Part shown: one piece after another, positions 11,958 to 23,460 of the stretch
How positions within the stretch are numbered: position 1 is the first letter of the stretch
Layout: each line of letters starts with the position of its first letter
Assembly (NCBI GenBank): GCA_958510875.1
Contig: OY294067.1
Coordinates: forward strand, 273,712,742 to 273,776,741
Reading direction: 5' to 3'
Length of the DNA: 64,000 bases
Origin: Endomychus coccineus
Taxonomy: Eukaryota > Arthropoda > Insecta > Coleoptera > Endomychidae
Translations under genes and position numbers: made by a program
Notes under the pieces: model-generated
What the model was told of the DNA's origin: nothing
Databases searched by the model: none
What the model saw: only the letters and a program-made list of their open reading frames with translations

Positions 11958-12535
11958 TCATCAATCAATCAATCATCAAAACGGGAGCGGACAAGTTCGG
12001 AACACTAAGACCGCTTGATTGGGTTCCTTGTGATCTTGATACAAGAATCAGTCTAGCAGGCTTAATGCAGTGCCGAGGGTTAAGATTCTGCATGGACTGA
12101 TTTCTCTTATGGCTTCAATTGGCATATAAGCCAGTGCTGGACATTCTGCTAGCATGTGAGGGGGTCTTCAACAATGCCCATTGTGTGTAGATGTTTTTCC
12201 AGATGACAGTGTCCTGTGAGAAGTACTGTCACCAGTTTTAGGCCTCTCCTGCTCATGAAGAGTGAGGTTTTAGAGAGCTTAGGCAATAAATTTCTAGTGA
12301 GGAGCTTCGCTCGCCTTATGACGGGGGCAACACGCCAGATCGAAAACCACTATCTATCGAGCAGCTTCTTGAGGGCGTGGAGCCCGGTGATAGATGAAGT
12401 TTCAATCATTGAATCGGGGCCAGGAGCACTCAAGGAACCTCGTTTGGCAGAGTAGATGAGTACCCACACTAGCTAGAGCTTATTTCTTCTGACTAATTCA
12501 GCCAGAGTTGCCCTGCATTCCGAAACAATGCATCC
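11958..12535 (-). mobile_element. LINE 3' end relic, (TTGA)n-type tail
   Basis: On the minus strand this encodes a broken RNase H region (SECRATLAELVRRNKL) and then, after frame changes, the C-terminal block LTGHCHLEKHLHTMGIVEDP. The 3' UTR (about 12120 to 11977) matches the end of the LINE at 59440-60100, including a GATACAAGAATCAG block and CATGGACTGAT. It ends in TTGA/ATTG repeats at 11961-11976. Several stops and frameshifts make it non-coding. The 5' end is truncated near 12535. Confidence 0.8.
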
Positions 12536-12929
12536 GATAATGGAAATAAAGCTTACGGAAGTGCTTATAATTCTCCCATTCAAGCAAAAGAACTGAGTAG
12601 AGGGGAGAAAATTATCACTTGTTCTGGCAGATCCTATATATAGTGCGCTTTATAATGAAAGATGACTTTCAACCTATATCTTTCCAGTTATAATGTGTTG
12701 ACAAGAGAGGGCGACTGATTCATGTGGCTTGGAAAGGAAAGAGGGCAGTTATGAAATTGGCAGCTGTTTTTATAAATACTGGAAGGCTTTGCCAGAATCT
12801 ACCAAGAAGCAATTGACAATTAAGTAATAGATGTGCTGGTCAAAATCTAAATAAATTTATGGCAGCCACTGCATCTCGCCGTTCAAGCAGAAGCCATGAT
12901 TGCTTGGATCACCTGGGCCATTGGGGATG

Positions 12930-13990
12930 AGATATGATCAGGATTCATAGCACTTCCGTACCTTTCAGGATTCAAACCTTGAATGGACGAGAGTTCGCTG
13001 GAGGAAATTCTCATATGATATCAGGGGATTCCGTATGGTTACAGAAAGCACCAAGGTCGAAAAAAGTACAGTTGCTCAAATAGTCGAGACAACGGACCCG
13101 AGAGAAATAATTTCTTCGAACCTAGGGACAGAGCTCCAAGCAAAAATAGTAGCAATTACAACATGCGCTCAAATTATGAGGAAAAGAGCCTGTGAATATA
13201 GACAAATCACAATCATAGTGAGCAACCTAACAGTGATTAAGGCACTGGGGTCGTACACAATCAGCTCACAACACAATGTGTACTCGATTGTGTAAAAGAA
13301 CTTATGGCACAATTAAGGAACTTTAATGGAGTGACACTCGTTTGGGAGTTTGAGAAAATCAAACGCGAAGGGACTGAAACTGTCGCCGCACTCGCTAAAG
13401 CGGGGGCGGAACAACACCTGATTGACTCATGCCACAGTGAAATCTGTTATTCAAAAATGACTCAAGACAGAGCACTCTGCCTACTGGAGAGAGCTGCCCC
13501 GTATGTCGCACTCCAAGCGATTAATGGGAGATATCCAGCAACATGTGAAAAATCTACTGACGTTCAGCAGACAAGAAATACGGAATCTTGTTGCATTCTT
13601 GACCGGACACGCCTCAAGCAACAAACATCTCTGCACGATGGGTCTGGTAGACAGCCCACATGCAGAAGTTGCGGCGTGGAAGAAGAGAAAACCCTGCATG
13701 TGCTGTGTCAGTATATGGGATACGCGGTTGGTCGTCGGACATACCTTAGAGGCGATAGAACTAAACCCGACGAAATCAGTAGTATCCCCTACACCTGGCT
13801 ATTAGATTTCATAGAATAAACTTGAAGGATGAGGAGATAGCAAAATGTGAGGGCACGATATGACACTTACGACCGCAGGGCCATGGGGCTTCCTTTGGGA
13901 AGGAGAACCAACTTCACGGGGGAGGGAATTTAGTAGGTAAGAATCCGGCACATCCGGGGCACGGGTCCCCGGGGCGTCTATGCAAAATTT
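12930..13990 (+). mobile_element. LINE relic, RNase H to 3' UTR
   Basis: A plus-strand LINE copy, truncated at its 5' end. It encodes an RNase H domain (about 13035-13420) and the C-terminal Cys/His region (to 13819), then a GC-richer 3' UTR to about 13990. It is of the same subfamily as the minus-strand piece at 46598-46860: both carry LLTFSRQEIRNL and TMGLVD. Its orientation is opposite to the neighbouring LINE at 11958-12535. Confidence 0.8.
13035..13819 (+). pseudogene. LINE RNase H plus C-terminal Cys/His region (dead)
   Basis: RNase H would cut RNA in the RNA-DNA hybrid. All three early catalytic positions have changed: TDGSKTE is now TESTKVE, FQAE is LQAK, and YTDSQAAL is IVSNLTVI. 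The LGTELQA and ITTCAQ blocks still make the family clear. After a stop at 13293 the frame resumes near 13304 (NGVTLVWEFEKIKREGTETV then AALAKAGA) and shifts again. It finishes with PTCRSCGVEEEKTLHVLCQY, the C2HC-like knuckle near the end of Jockey/R1-type ORF2. Lost catalytic acids and frameshifts show an old copy. Confidence 0.8.
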
Positions 13991-15008
13991 TACCAGCTCT
14001 ATGCAAAAAAAACTGGAAACTAAACATCGTCTTGTCTTAGCTTATGCTATCCGCCATTTTTGTTGCCTGAATTAATCATATATTCCGATCTTAGTTATTA
14101 TTTCATCCATCCATTCATCATTAACATTACTTGGAATTTATATTTCTCGTTTCTGAATTAATGAATGAATGAAAGAACATTTGTACAAAACTGAAGAGAA
14201 GATAACAGTCCAACGCTGTTTTTCAGTGATTCACTCCAATTTTCTCATTGACCCAAAACAAAGTATAAAAGGTACATTATTCTTAAGAGACGTCAAAGTA
14301 CTGAAATCCACAAAGGAACACACTGTAAGAATAGATTGTCAGTGGAAATCAGAATACTTTTAATGGCGCAAATAATTATTTCCTACCACGGAATGCGCTT
14401 TCACGTCCCAACAAATAGAAATCTACCATTTTAATTATAACCGACTTTCGCAGATACAAGAAAACGTCAGTACGATTCATACAAGCGTCTTTAGGAAGCC
14501 GTTTAGCAAAATCACATATTTTACCTGTTCAATGAATTAAAAAGCGATGTTTCAACCCTTAGATAAAAGATGCTAATTTCGAGAAACTACCAGTTATTCC
14601 ACAAACTCACGAATAGTTTGAATGTTATTAAAAATTCAACTTCCACGTTGCAGCTGAAATACTTCATGAAGCTTTGTGAGCTCACAAAATATGCAAAACA
14701 TCATGAGCTGAATATTTGAGCGGAAAGAATATAACGACGTGCTTTTTAATATGATGGAACTTTAATTTGGAATAAAACACACACAACTTCATCATTCAAT
14801 GCTTAGATATTATTTCCGGCTCCAATATAGGGCAACCTGGATGTCCAATTCTCTTCCATTTTCCTCATTGGTCGCCTGATTCTGCTGATAATACCACAAA
14901 TGGTTCAACGACGCTGAGTTTGAAGCAAATTATCTAGGGGCCTCTAGTCACAGGATCGTGGTGGCCAATTGACATGCCAATTTCCCGGAATAATTTGATC
15001 GCTGAGAC
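13991..15008. other. no gene recognised
   Basis: No coding region seen. A 64-codon plus-strand frame at 14169-14363 is unremarkable. The end of this stretch flanks the Harbinger insertion, whose TAA target copy is at 15009-15011. Confidence 0.35.
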
Positions 15009-15011
15009 TAA

Positions 15012-15044
15012 AGCTGTTTTTTCTTGGATGAACAGCATTCAACC
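15012..15044 (+). repeat. Harbinger left terminal inverted repeat
   Basis: This begins AGCTGTTTTTTCTTG and matches the right end for 15 bases exactly, then with mismatches and a one-base gap through a GAAC.G.ATTCAA block. It is preceded by TAA. A second shared block (CGCATTCAAT near 15057 and its counterpart around 17800) suggests longer subterminal similarity. Confidence 0.9.
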
Positions 15045-15081
15045 TTGTTTTCAAACCGCATTCAATATGACGTAGTGAATA

Positions 15082-16402
15082 ATGTCATTCAAGAAAACAA
15101 ACCGTTTTGAAAGAGTGACGTCAATCGCCAGCAATATATTAAAAATGAATTTGCAGGATATTATTCCAATTTTGGTTGAAGATGGACAAGTTAATTTATT
15201 ACTTTTGCTACATCAGTTACAGTTAGCAGAAGAGAGTATGTCTCAGGAATTATTTATTTTCCACAATTTTCGACATTCAAAGATCGGAAATTTTGCCGAA
15301 GAATGGCTGGATAATTATCTGTATTATGACTTCTTCCAGCTGTTCAGGTTCCAAAAAAAACTGTAATAGATTTACTCTCTCGGATAGATGGCCCCGAATT
15401 GAATGTTCCTTATAGTGGAAGAGGAGTACCTATACCCGCCTATAAGCAACTGTTAGTTACATTGTGGTGGTTAGGCAAAGGGGAAACATTAAAATCTGTA
15501 GGGAACAAATTCAATTTGGCAATTTCAACTGTTTATTCTGTAACAGAAAGAATTTTTTACAAGTTGATGAATTCGAAGGAAGCATATATTAAATGGCCTA
15601 CATTTCAAGAAATGAACACAGTTGTAGATAATTTCAGGAGAATAGGTGGTTATCCAGGTACAATATTGACTTTCCATTTGTAGCGATCTTCATTCTTACT
15701 GTTTAATTATTTCAGGTATTGTAGGGGCTGTTGACTGCTGTAATATTGAATTCAAGCTCCCTCATGAGCAGCAAGATAGCTACACAAACATCAATGTCGG
15801 TTTTCCAGGCTCTGCTCATGATAGTCGGGTGGGTAGAAAATAGTGAATAGTGATAGTTTTTTATTAAAAGACTGTATTTTTGTAGGTGTTGAAAAACACA
15901 AATTTATATGTTGATATAATGACAAATAATAAATTGAAGAAATATTTCAAATCGGAGGAGTTTCACTTAGTGGGCGATAAGGCATATCCACTACTCAGCT
16001 GGTTGATGACCCCGTACAAGTGAGATTTTTTGGGTCTCTAATCATTTGATATTTTTTTCACAAATCTTTTAGGAATTATGGTAACTTGACGAGGGCACAA
16101 ATAAAACATAATAAAAGCCTGAGCAGATGCAGAGTTTGTGTGGAAAATACTTTTGGTATAATGAAATCAAGGTGGAGAAATTACATCTTATTAATGTTAA
16201 ATCTGTAGAGAAAGCTGTCAGAGTTATAGTAGCATGTTGTGTTCTCCATAACTTTGGTTATTTGAATTATGACTATTGGGATGGTTATACAGAAATTGAT
16301 GAAGAGGAAGCAAATGCTGAAGATTTCAGACATATGGAAGAAAACAACGATGAAGCCTATGTTGAAAGATATGATATAACTCAAGAATTATCAAGACGTT
16401 AG
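15082..16402 (+). pseudogene. PIF/Harbinger DDE transposase (spliced, two frameshifts)
   Basis: The nuclease that cuts and joins the transposon ends. Four exons are inferred: 15082-15657, 15716-15828, 15886-16019 and 16073-16402. Introns are 58, 57 and 53 nt, with GT-AG borders and joined frames (GGYPG/IVGAVDC, HDSR/VLKN, PYK/NYGN). The DDE triad is visible: Asp in GAVDC (codon 15733), Asp in LVGDKAYP (codon 15976) and Glu in RCRVCVENTFGIMKSRW (codon 16143). The C-terminus VEKAVRVIVACCVLHNF is also typical. Two single-base losses break the frame, one near 15347 (FRVPKK region) and one near 16180, after MKSRWR. The start at 15082 is the first in-frame Met; 15148 is an alternative. Frameshifts may be real decay or assembly errors. 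Confidence 0.9.
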
Positions 16403-16879
16403 AATTATTGTGGTCACTCTTTTTTTCAATAAATATTTTTTCAAGACTGTCGTTACTTTTTATATAATTATCCAAGTGGTGGGCAAATCAAATTAAAAAC
16501 GGAGACAAGACAATAAATACTTTATTCCATCCTAACTGATAAAAAAATCAACAAAAATAACAAAAAAAAGCAAATAACATTTTCTCAAAATGAAATACTT
16601 TCTCATTTGGAATATTACAAACATAACAGCACTCCTTTGAACCAAAATAAAAATAAACTTCTGTTAAGATGAAACTACATGTAAAAATGAACATCAACAA
16701 ACTCAGTTACTCTGAATCCTCGTCATTTCTTTTTCTTTTCTTGTTTTTGTTTCCGATGTTTTCGATCAAACTCATGATCTGTTTATGTCTTTGTTCACTT
16801 TCCTTATTTAAAAATTTCATCATATTCTGGAAATTTGTTTCTTTAATTTTTTGATTTTCTTTATTGAGTTCGTATATTT

Positions 16880-17729
16880 TCAATAATATTTCATTTTATT
16901 TGGTTTCACACTACGCTTTACTTCACTGAATCTATTGGACGTGGATGGTTGTTGTCCATCTTCGGAGTTATTTTGTATCTCTTGAAATTTTTCCATCTTA
17001 GCTTTTTCAATGGGAAGAGAGTCTAAGACAAGAATTGGCTCAATTTTGTGTTTATCTCCCATAATATGTTCCAGTTCATCGTAGAAGAGGGGTTTTACGA
17101 TTTCCCCCTGTCCAGTTTGTTTTCTTTTGTCAACATATTTTATATAAGTTGCTTGGAGATTACTGAATTTTTGTCGACATTTGTCCCTACCCTCAATTCC
17201 ATCCCCCACAAAAAATCCATTGTCATTCATGATTTTGCTAATTCGTGCCCAGATACTATTTTTATTGGTAGTTTTGTCAGCAAACTCCTTATCAAATTTT
17301 TTTCTCAGGCCAAGAAAAAATCTTGTGGCCTCCCTATCTCGATCAGTCTGGTTTCTGCTTGTTTTCCAAATAGGTATGTCAATGACAGTTTTTTGCTCCC
17401 TTTCAAATAGTTGCTGCCTTATTTGCGTGGAATGGTTCTTGCGCGCTTCTGGGTCTGAAATGAATAGTAAAATGTATACAAATGTTATTTTCAAATCAAA
17501 ACTAAACTTACCAGTTTGCAAAATTAGGGCAGTTTCTTTATGTACCGTAAGAATCAAACCGTCTATTTCGATTTTTTACCATTCCACTGTCGGTACTGTC
17601 CATCTTCTTAATATTTTTAACCGAAACATAAGTTATCATGCCCATTAACGGAGTAAATTGTTTATGTTCAGTGTTTCTCTTATGTGGAAAATCTGTCAAA
17701 CAATTGTCAATGATCGAATGATCTGACAT
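16880..17729 (-). pseudogene. Harbinger Myb/SANT-like accessory protein
   Basis: The partner protein that binds DNA and helps bring the transposase to the nucleus and to the ends (role known from the superfamily). The main exon (17454 down to 16880) encodes a Myb/SANT-like (MADF-type) trihelix: IPIWKTSRNQTDRDREATRF, then NKNSIWARISKIM, GRDKCRQKFSNLQATYIKY and KPLFYDELEHIMGD. Trp, Cys and Tyr-Phe landmarks are in place. A charged tail follows. A 57-nt intron (17455-17511) joins the upstream exon QTG/DPEARK with good splice sites. The start at 17729 (MSDHSIIDN) needs one frameshift near 17560 to join. It faces the transposase. Confidence 0.85.
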
Positions 17730-17849
17730 TTCCCCCCTCTTCTAGTGCTTTTGGATTTCGAACCGTTCTTAAGGATGTATTCAAACCAGAATGAACCGCA
17801 TTCAATGCTGACGTCACGGGTTCAACAAGAAAATGTTCGGTTTCAAAGC

Positions 17850-17882
17850 GCATTGAATACGGTTCTTCAAGAAAAAACAGCT
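17850..17882 (-). repeat. Harbinger right terminal inverted repeat
   Basis: Reverse complement of the left end, finishing CAAGAAAAAACAGCT and followed directly by the second TAA copy at 17883-17885. Confidence 0.9.
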
Positions 17883-18089
17883 TAAGAATCTTAGTTTTTT
17901 CATGAAATTGCTTATTTGTTATTTGTTTTGAACCAAAACATATGGTATGTTCAAAGTCTTCCTCAACAATGTTCTTTGAATAAGAACATGACCTATCTTC
18001 ATAGAACTATGTCGTCCATGAAACTCACTATTTGACGAGTATATCTAGCTCTAACAAACTATTTATTCAAACTATAAACAGTATTGGAA

Positions 18090-18562
18090 CCAATACTGAG
18101 ACTGACGGAACTTCGTATCCTATATGCTCTAACTCACATTTGTATAAAATATCCTATTTTCCGCACTGCATAGTAGCGTGGGCCATTGACCATAACATGA
18201 TGGCTGGCATTATGGAGTATGATCAAATTACTTCTCCAGCCTACAGAACACACCAATCATTGTATTGTTCTAGTTCTAATGACTTGAGAAGGATCGCTTG
18301 TGGATAATCTTCAATTCAATTAGGCTATGGCATTTGAGTCAAAAATGAGTCTCATCGCTAATAAAACTTTGCGATGAAACAATGTATCAACTTGCTTCTG
18401 ATTTTCAGCCTAAATTAGCTAAACACATGATAGAAAAGAAGGTCAGTCGACTCTAATTCTTGTAAGAGCTAGATCTTGTCCTTAAAGTGGATGCTAACGG
18501 AAATCCAATTGTTGTCCACAATACATTGCTCAACAGCAGCGATATTTTGTTCAGTTTCCACT
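18090..18562 (-). pseudogene. Tc1/mariner transposase relic
   Basis: The minus strand begins VETEQNIAAVEQCI, like the VRTPENIxxV segment after the DNA-binding domain. It then shows ISDETHF, the first catalytic Asp motif (SDExHF), WCVL for the WC.L block, and VMVNGPRYYAV for the VTVxGxRYxxM strand. There are many stops and frame changes. It belongs to the same broad group as the element at 26928-28397. No terminal repeats were recognised; the Harbinger right end lies about 200 bp away. Confidence 0.75.
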
Positions 18563-19099
18563 CTCTTCCTCCCACAGGGTCAGCTTCATTGAGGTCGAAA
18601 TCAATCCATGGTTTAAATGGAATTAAATTGAATTATTTGTTTGGATGGACGATCATGTGGTGGCAGCCCTCTATAAGTTATGTTAATAGAACGATAATGT
18701 TCTTAATGAATATTCACTATTTGAAATCGTTCCTCTGACGTTATTCTTTGCATGTTGAAATTACAAACTATTACTCATTGAAACTAACCTTACAACATTG
18801 ACATATGTTGACCAGTAACGAAGTTGTCTCGATCAGGATATCTCAACTCTGAAAACACCCTTGATTTGAGCGTGTTCTCCATCGCAAAACAGGAGTTGTT
18901 AATAATATCTACAGCCCTGTAAACAATTTGGAAAAAAATAAGGTAACAATTCATTGAGAATTGAAGCCATACTAGCCGGCTCACTACTGACGACTGCCTT
19001 CTCACATACCAAGTCTTCCACATAATCTGTGTTAAGACAGGTATTTTCAGTTGAACATCTTTCGCAATATAAATCAGAAACAATCCTCTTATCTAATAG
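18563..19099. other. no gene recognised
   Basis: A 97-codon minus-strand frame at 18790-19083 has no family features. Nothing else is supported. Confidence 0.35.
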
Positions 19100-19345
19100 A
19101 AATACTGTTAAAGTACTGATAACCTTTCAGCTACTAAGTAGCCATCATCGGAGTCAACTAAATAAGGAATCAAAATGGGTCTGTTTGAATACGAATTGGA
19201 ATAAGTAGGGTATATAAGAGATTACCCTCAACTGGAAATCTGAATTCATCAGAGTGCTTTTTCGATTATACATTTCCATACCTTTCCTAAATTACCTAGA
19301 TATTTGTGATTATGTTCCAAGGCTTGATGTGACCAGAATTTGAAA
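19100..19345 (-). mobile_element. PLE 3' end fragment (family 2)
   Basis: This matches the 3' part of the Penelope-like copies at 42890-43500 and 44500-44720: the AATTACCTAGATATTTGT block, the CTGGAAAT/GATTACCCTC block, the AATCAAAATG block and a final GTAGCCATCATCGGAGTCAA on the plus strand. Minus-strand orientation. It carries a hammerhead-like motif at its end (19111-19158). No coding part remains. Confidence 0.75.
19111..19158 (-). ncRNA. hammerhead-ribozyme-like motif (PLE family 2)
   Basis: On the minus strand: CCGAUGA (consensus CUGANGA with one change), a U, the stem GGCUAC-UUA-GUAGCU, then GAAA and a further GGUUAUC followed by AGUAC. AGUAC can pair in part with the bases before the core (helix I). 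PLEs are known to carry hammerhead ribozymes at their ends. Activity is unlikely with the C4 change. Confidence 0.5.
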
Positions 19346-19384
19346 TAAACATGTTCGGCTATCGCTGATTTTCACTACGATTAT

Positions 19385-19556
19385 ACTGTCGGTAGACGAA
19401 GTTTGAAGAGTATATTGCATTTACTCAAGCTATTTCTAAAATCATTGAAAAACTTTTGGAAATTGCTTCACCATAGTGCTTCTCACCAAATTTTAAGCAA
19501 CTTGATAAAATCCCTCTGTCTGTTTGTATGTCCTTCACGAAATGTTTTTCCTCACG
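19385..19556 (+). repeat. dispersed repeat, mate at 49258
   Basis: The same strand at 49258-49430 repeats this segment: GACGAAG, AAATTGCATTTACTCAAG-like, TTATTTCTAAAATCGTTA-like, CACCATAG and GTCCTTCACGAAAT-like blocks in the same order. Family unknown; no coding content. Confidence 0.7.
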
Positions 19557-19800
19557 TCTGGAGGCAGTAGGGTGAGAGTTTTGTTACTTCAATCTCCTCT
19601 ATCCGGGATGAGGATTTTGGAAGAAGTGAGACATATAGCTAGGATCATGCTATCTTGCTTCATTTCTATCGATGAGTGTACACCAGAGTAATACATTTTG
19701 GTTTAATGGCCTAGGTCCTTCAACCTATACGCCATTCTCATGGTCTCAGTTTTTATGTATGAGTGTAGAGGTGGTAATCCGGCGAGAGCTTCAAGGAGCC
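19557..19800 (-). pseudogene. LINE fragment, RT-RNase H linker
   Basis: The minus strand encodes LAGLPPLHSYIKTETMRMAY and then RLKDLG, the conserved linker after the reverse transcriptase, followed by ILIPDRGD and LTLLPPD just before RNase H. DNA identity with 5440-5560 (GGCAGTAGGGTG.GAGTTT, CTCCTCTAT, ATGAGGATTTT) places it in the same family as the LINE at 4578-6108. Both ends are truncated. Confidence 0.75.
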
Positions 19801-20995
19801 TGCACCATATGATGATTCAAGAATGTTAGAGCAATTCCTGATATCTTGGTTGTGAAGTTTCCGAAATTTTGACAATATAAATGTTATTTACTAATTTTGG
19901 TAAGATTTCCGCTATTTTGTACCATACCTCCAAACTGTAATATCTTTGTAAGTAATCGTTTCGAAGAGGTCAGGCCTGGCTGATTGTTTGTTTCAAAATT
20001 GAACACTATTTACTATCTTTTACATAGGTAGTTATCCGTTCTTGCAAAATTAGATTCATTATTTTGTGACCACAGAACCTCAAAATGTTATGAGAAATCT
20101 TCCGAAGACTGGCTCACAAAAAAGTATGGCACTCCAAATTGTACAATGACAAATAGACTTGGATGGGTGACCTCATGCAGGGAAAACGTCCGAAAAACTG
20201 CAGCGAAGTAGCATATCATAGCTCGCAGGCAGTGACGTTACGCCCGCGGTCCCGATTCCATGGATGTTGGGGTAGTTAAAGTTACCTACCTCTTGCTATA
20301 ATACCATAGGATTTGTCAGAATTTCCGGTGTGCCACCGGCGACGGTGATTAGACCTGGTGGCAGAATAGAATTAAGCCGACGTTAAATCATTGAATAAAA
20401 AAAATAGAAATAGCTAATAAACAATGGCACAGAAATAGATGGTACAATAAAGCGTGAAAGCTTTCTCAATTGCTTGACATGGTTTGTGACAATGTTGTTA
20501 GTTAAAATGCTCTGAGTTGTTACGTCCGTCTGTTGAATTCTAGGGAAGGCGTGATTAACAGCGTAACAGGGTAGCACACACGAGAATCTCTTATTTCAAT
20601 TACTTCGTTTCTATGGAACAAGTTCCAACGGACAACGGTGTCCAGACTTAGTTAATTCTCTCTAACCAATGATATGTTCAGGATGAATTTAATTAAGGAA
20701 TGATATAGGATATTCAGCAAGATCTAACACACATCCAAGTTACTGTACGAAATGTCCTATGAGTTCATTCTTTCACATATTATATGAGTATATATAGCTC
20801 TTGGCAGGGAATAGAAAATATAAGTTTTCATAAAGTGGTTCTCGCAATGGTCCTCACATGATCATCTCATGAGAGGGTGCTGTTAGTGGTGATCCTGAGC
20901 ATGAATATGGAAGATTTCGTAGCAATAGTTGTACCTGATATCGTCATATCAGGGATTGTGAGATACGCCTTCCTGGAAAAGATGCAAGTTTGAGT
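19801..20995. other. no gene; short 5S rRNA-like block
   Basis: No coding region. At 20157-20172 the string ACTTGGATGGGTGACC equals the internal promoter (box C region) of 5S rRNA genes. The DNA after it (GCAGGGAAAACGTCC) only loosely follows 5S, and the 5' half is absent. It could be a decayed 5S-derived SINE or chance. The rest of the stretch is unassigned. Confidence 0.4.
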
Positions 20996-21850
20996 TTTGT
21001 TTATGTTAAACTCTAAGATCTATCAGATCCCTATTCTAAAATCTCTGCCAGAACTGCATTAATGGCGTCAACTTGTCTGTCTCGCTCTAGATGAAAAAGC
21101 GGAATGAAGTGTGTCATCATCTGCAAAGATATTTGATATGAAGCAGAAACCAAGTTGTTACCAATACAGATTTGTGTTGAGGAGACTCCGGCAACCACCA
21201 TATGGAGTGATCTATCTGAGAGAAAAGTACATAGTAAACGACAAATTTGAGGTGACAAACCATATGACGGAAGTTTCCCAAGAATGCATTGGTGTCAGAC
21301 TTGGTCAAATGCTTCAGAAATATCCAATGCCACAAGTAGAAATTCCCCATATTTTTCAATAGATGTCTGCCATATATGTGTTACATAAGCAAGCAGGTCT
21401 CTGCAAATGAAAGCCATATTGGCCATGATTGTCGATTTTGGAGCCATCTAGTTATCAGATGAGACCTATGTTGACCGCTTTCTCGATTACTTCAAAGTGC
21501 ATAGGTAGCAGTCCGATAGGTCTATAATTATTAGGCATGATCTCCCCCCCTTTTTTTGGAATTGGTTGAACTCTGGCTTGCTTTCAGCTTGAAGAAAACA
21601 CGAAAACACATTGTATGAGTGGGTAAGCAGCCTGCAAGTAATTGGTGTTAAATCTGGGGCACATTCCTGGAGAATGACAGGTGGAATTCTGTCTGTCCCA
21701 TAGCCCTTCTGGTGTTGAAATCAAGCAGAAGCAGTAATTGTGGGCTGACAAATCCCAATTTCAAGCGTATGGCTATTGATGGCAGCGATATTAGAAAGGT
21801 CATTCACATTAATCGTATACACCGACTCAATCTGTATAATAATCTATATT
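20996..21850 (-). pseudogene. Jockey-like LINE reverse transcriptase relic
   Basis: The minus strand carries, in order, RIPPVILQECAPDLTPI, VQPIPKKG, MPNNYRPIGLLPMHFEVIEK (split over frames), IEKYGEFLLVALDISEAF (motif A, the first catalytic Asp), GLSPQICRLLCTFLSDRSLH, and then FADDDTHF (motif C, 21116-21127). The segment between VxAGVPQGS and FADD is deleted, and several frameshifts break the frame. The protein order fits Jockey-type reverse transcriptases rather than the RNase-H-bearing family elsewhere in the window. Non-functional. Confidence 0.85.
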
Positions 21851-22959
21851 TCTTCTGCTTCTGTCCGTGATTTAAACATAACATTACATTCAATTCAGAT
21901 ATGAATTCCTAGTAAAACTTAAAGTAATGTGATGCAAATTTTATTGCAACCTAGAAATTCAAGAATGACACTATATCTAGATTATTCTACAGAGATAAAT
22001 ACTGAAGGTTGTGAGAAATTGGGTATTGAAAATGTAAAACACGGGATATATGAAGGAGAAGTATGAATGTAGGAATAGAATCTTTTAAAAATTCTAGCCC
22101 TGGAATGAAATAAATTTATTATATCGTATTCATCATTTGAATTCCAATTGCCAATGGCCGTTCTACATAAAGGTAATAACATGGATAAAATACATCTTCC
22201 TGAGATTATAATACACGTGTACATAATATCAGTGCGGCTATATCGCTTGCGGTCAGTTGGGAGAAGATTTCACTCTAAATTGTAAATCCAGCCAGTATTA
22301 AATGCTGATACAACACCAATCAATTGTCTAGTGGTCAGACATTCGTGGTTGTACTTCGAATTAATTTGATACAATCACGTTATACAGGCTGTCGTGAAAT
22401 TCTTATGCCAAATTTGGACAGGTGATTGTACACGAAAAAGTAAAAAGATTTCATATCAGCCTATGACTGGAAATGTTTTAACAAAGAGCTATGTTGCTTC
22501 AAAGATGGGACTAAGAAATGGGTTTCGTTTTATATCTCAGGGACCATAATGTGCAAATCTCTCAATTTTGAGAATTCAACCATTATCGATGCAAGAACTT
22601 CACAGGTACAGGTCGACGAAATTTCTTACAATATATTTTCTGCTTTATTTGATATGAAACGTTATTTATGAAAATTCTGTCACATGAACCATTTTCGAGG
22701 AAACTTTCCTTCCAAAGAATATATTATTCAACTCCACAAAATAAAATACTCGAAAGAAGCTTTGGAACTTTAGGGTGACAATTAAATTTCGCAGTAGCTG
22801 TCACGTTGGCGCTTAGCTTTCAGTTTTGCTACAGCTTTATTTGCAAATCATAGTAATTCTGATCATTAGCATCCAATAACGAAAGTATTTTGAAATTTTG
22901 CTCTTACATCATGGCAGAGTATATATTTTCTGAAATGGTCGATATGCATTACATGTAAG
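21851..22959. other. no gene recognised
   Basis: AT-rich, no supported coding region. A TTATACAGGCTGTCGTGAAA string near 22380 looks like a DNA-transposon end, but no partner was found. Confidence 0.35.
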
Positions 22960-23285
22960 GCAAAGCAAATGGTTGTGGTCGTGAAGCTCTTCCACCAGGA
23001 CAACGCACTTGCCCACATGGTAAAAGTCGCAATGACAAAATTGCATGAATTGCCCTACGAATTATTTCGTCATTCACCATATTCTCCAGATTTGGCACCC
23101 TGTGGTTTTCATTTATTTCCAAACTTGAAGAAATGACTCGGCGGAAAGAGGTTTGGTTCCAATAATGAGTTCATCGCCTAAACAAAGGCCTATTTTGAAG
23201 GATCGCCGAAATAGTATTATTCGGAAGTTTTGACCAAATAAATCATTTTTTGTTCCATTTCTCAGGGACTGTTCACATTGCCCTC
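22960..23285 (+). pseudogene. mariner (DD34D-type) transposase C-terminus, dead
   Basis: The plus strand encodes VVVKLFHQDNALAHMVKVAM, then ELPYELFRHSPYSPDLAPCG and FHLFPNLKK. HQDNA carries the second catalytic Asp. The third should be the Asp of APSDFHLF, but here the block reads APCGFHLF, so the metal-binding residue is lost. Stops follow (LKK*LGGKRF). The end (GACCAAATAAAT.ATTTTTTG, CAGGGACTGTTCACATTGCC) resembles that of the fragment at 26102-26285, so both are likely the same family. Confidence 0.85.
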
Positions 23286-23460
23286 GAAATTATGGATTTA
23301 ATTTTCCAAAATCATGGATTTTACAGAAATCGAATTATCAGATTCTACCCGTATGGGTGTGAGCAAAAACGTTCCTGAATATCACTGGGGTCTTCACGAT
23401 ATTTAGAATGTGATAGTTATAATTGAAATGATGAATCTCCATATTCTCTTTTATCTTTAT

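Larger units (their letters stand above)
15012..17882 (+). mobile_element. full-length PIF/Harbinger DNA transposon
   Basis: A 2,871-bp element with matching ends. The left end starts AGCTGTTTTTTCTTG at 15012 and the right end is its reverse complement, ending at 17882. Both are flanked by TAA (15009-15011 and 17883-17885), the 3-bp target duplication typical of PIF/Harbinger. Inside are two convergent genes: a DDE transposase on plus and a Myb/SANT-like protein on minus. This is the classic two-gene layout of the superfamily, where both proteins are needed to move the element. Both genes contain frameshifts, so this copy is probably inactive although structurally complete. Confidence 0.93.

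Noticed and set aside
17048..17648. Two overlapping plus-strand frames of 120 and 155 codons
   Set aside because: They are antisense shadows of the Harbinger Myb/SANT-like gene.
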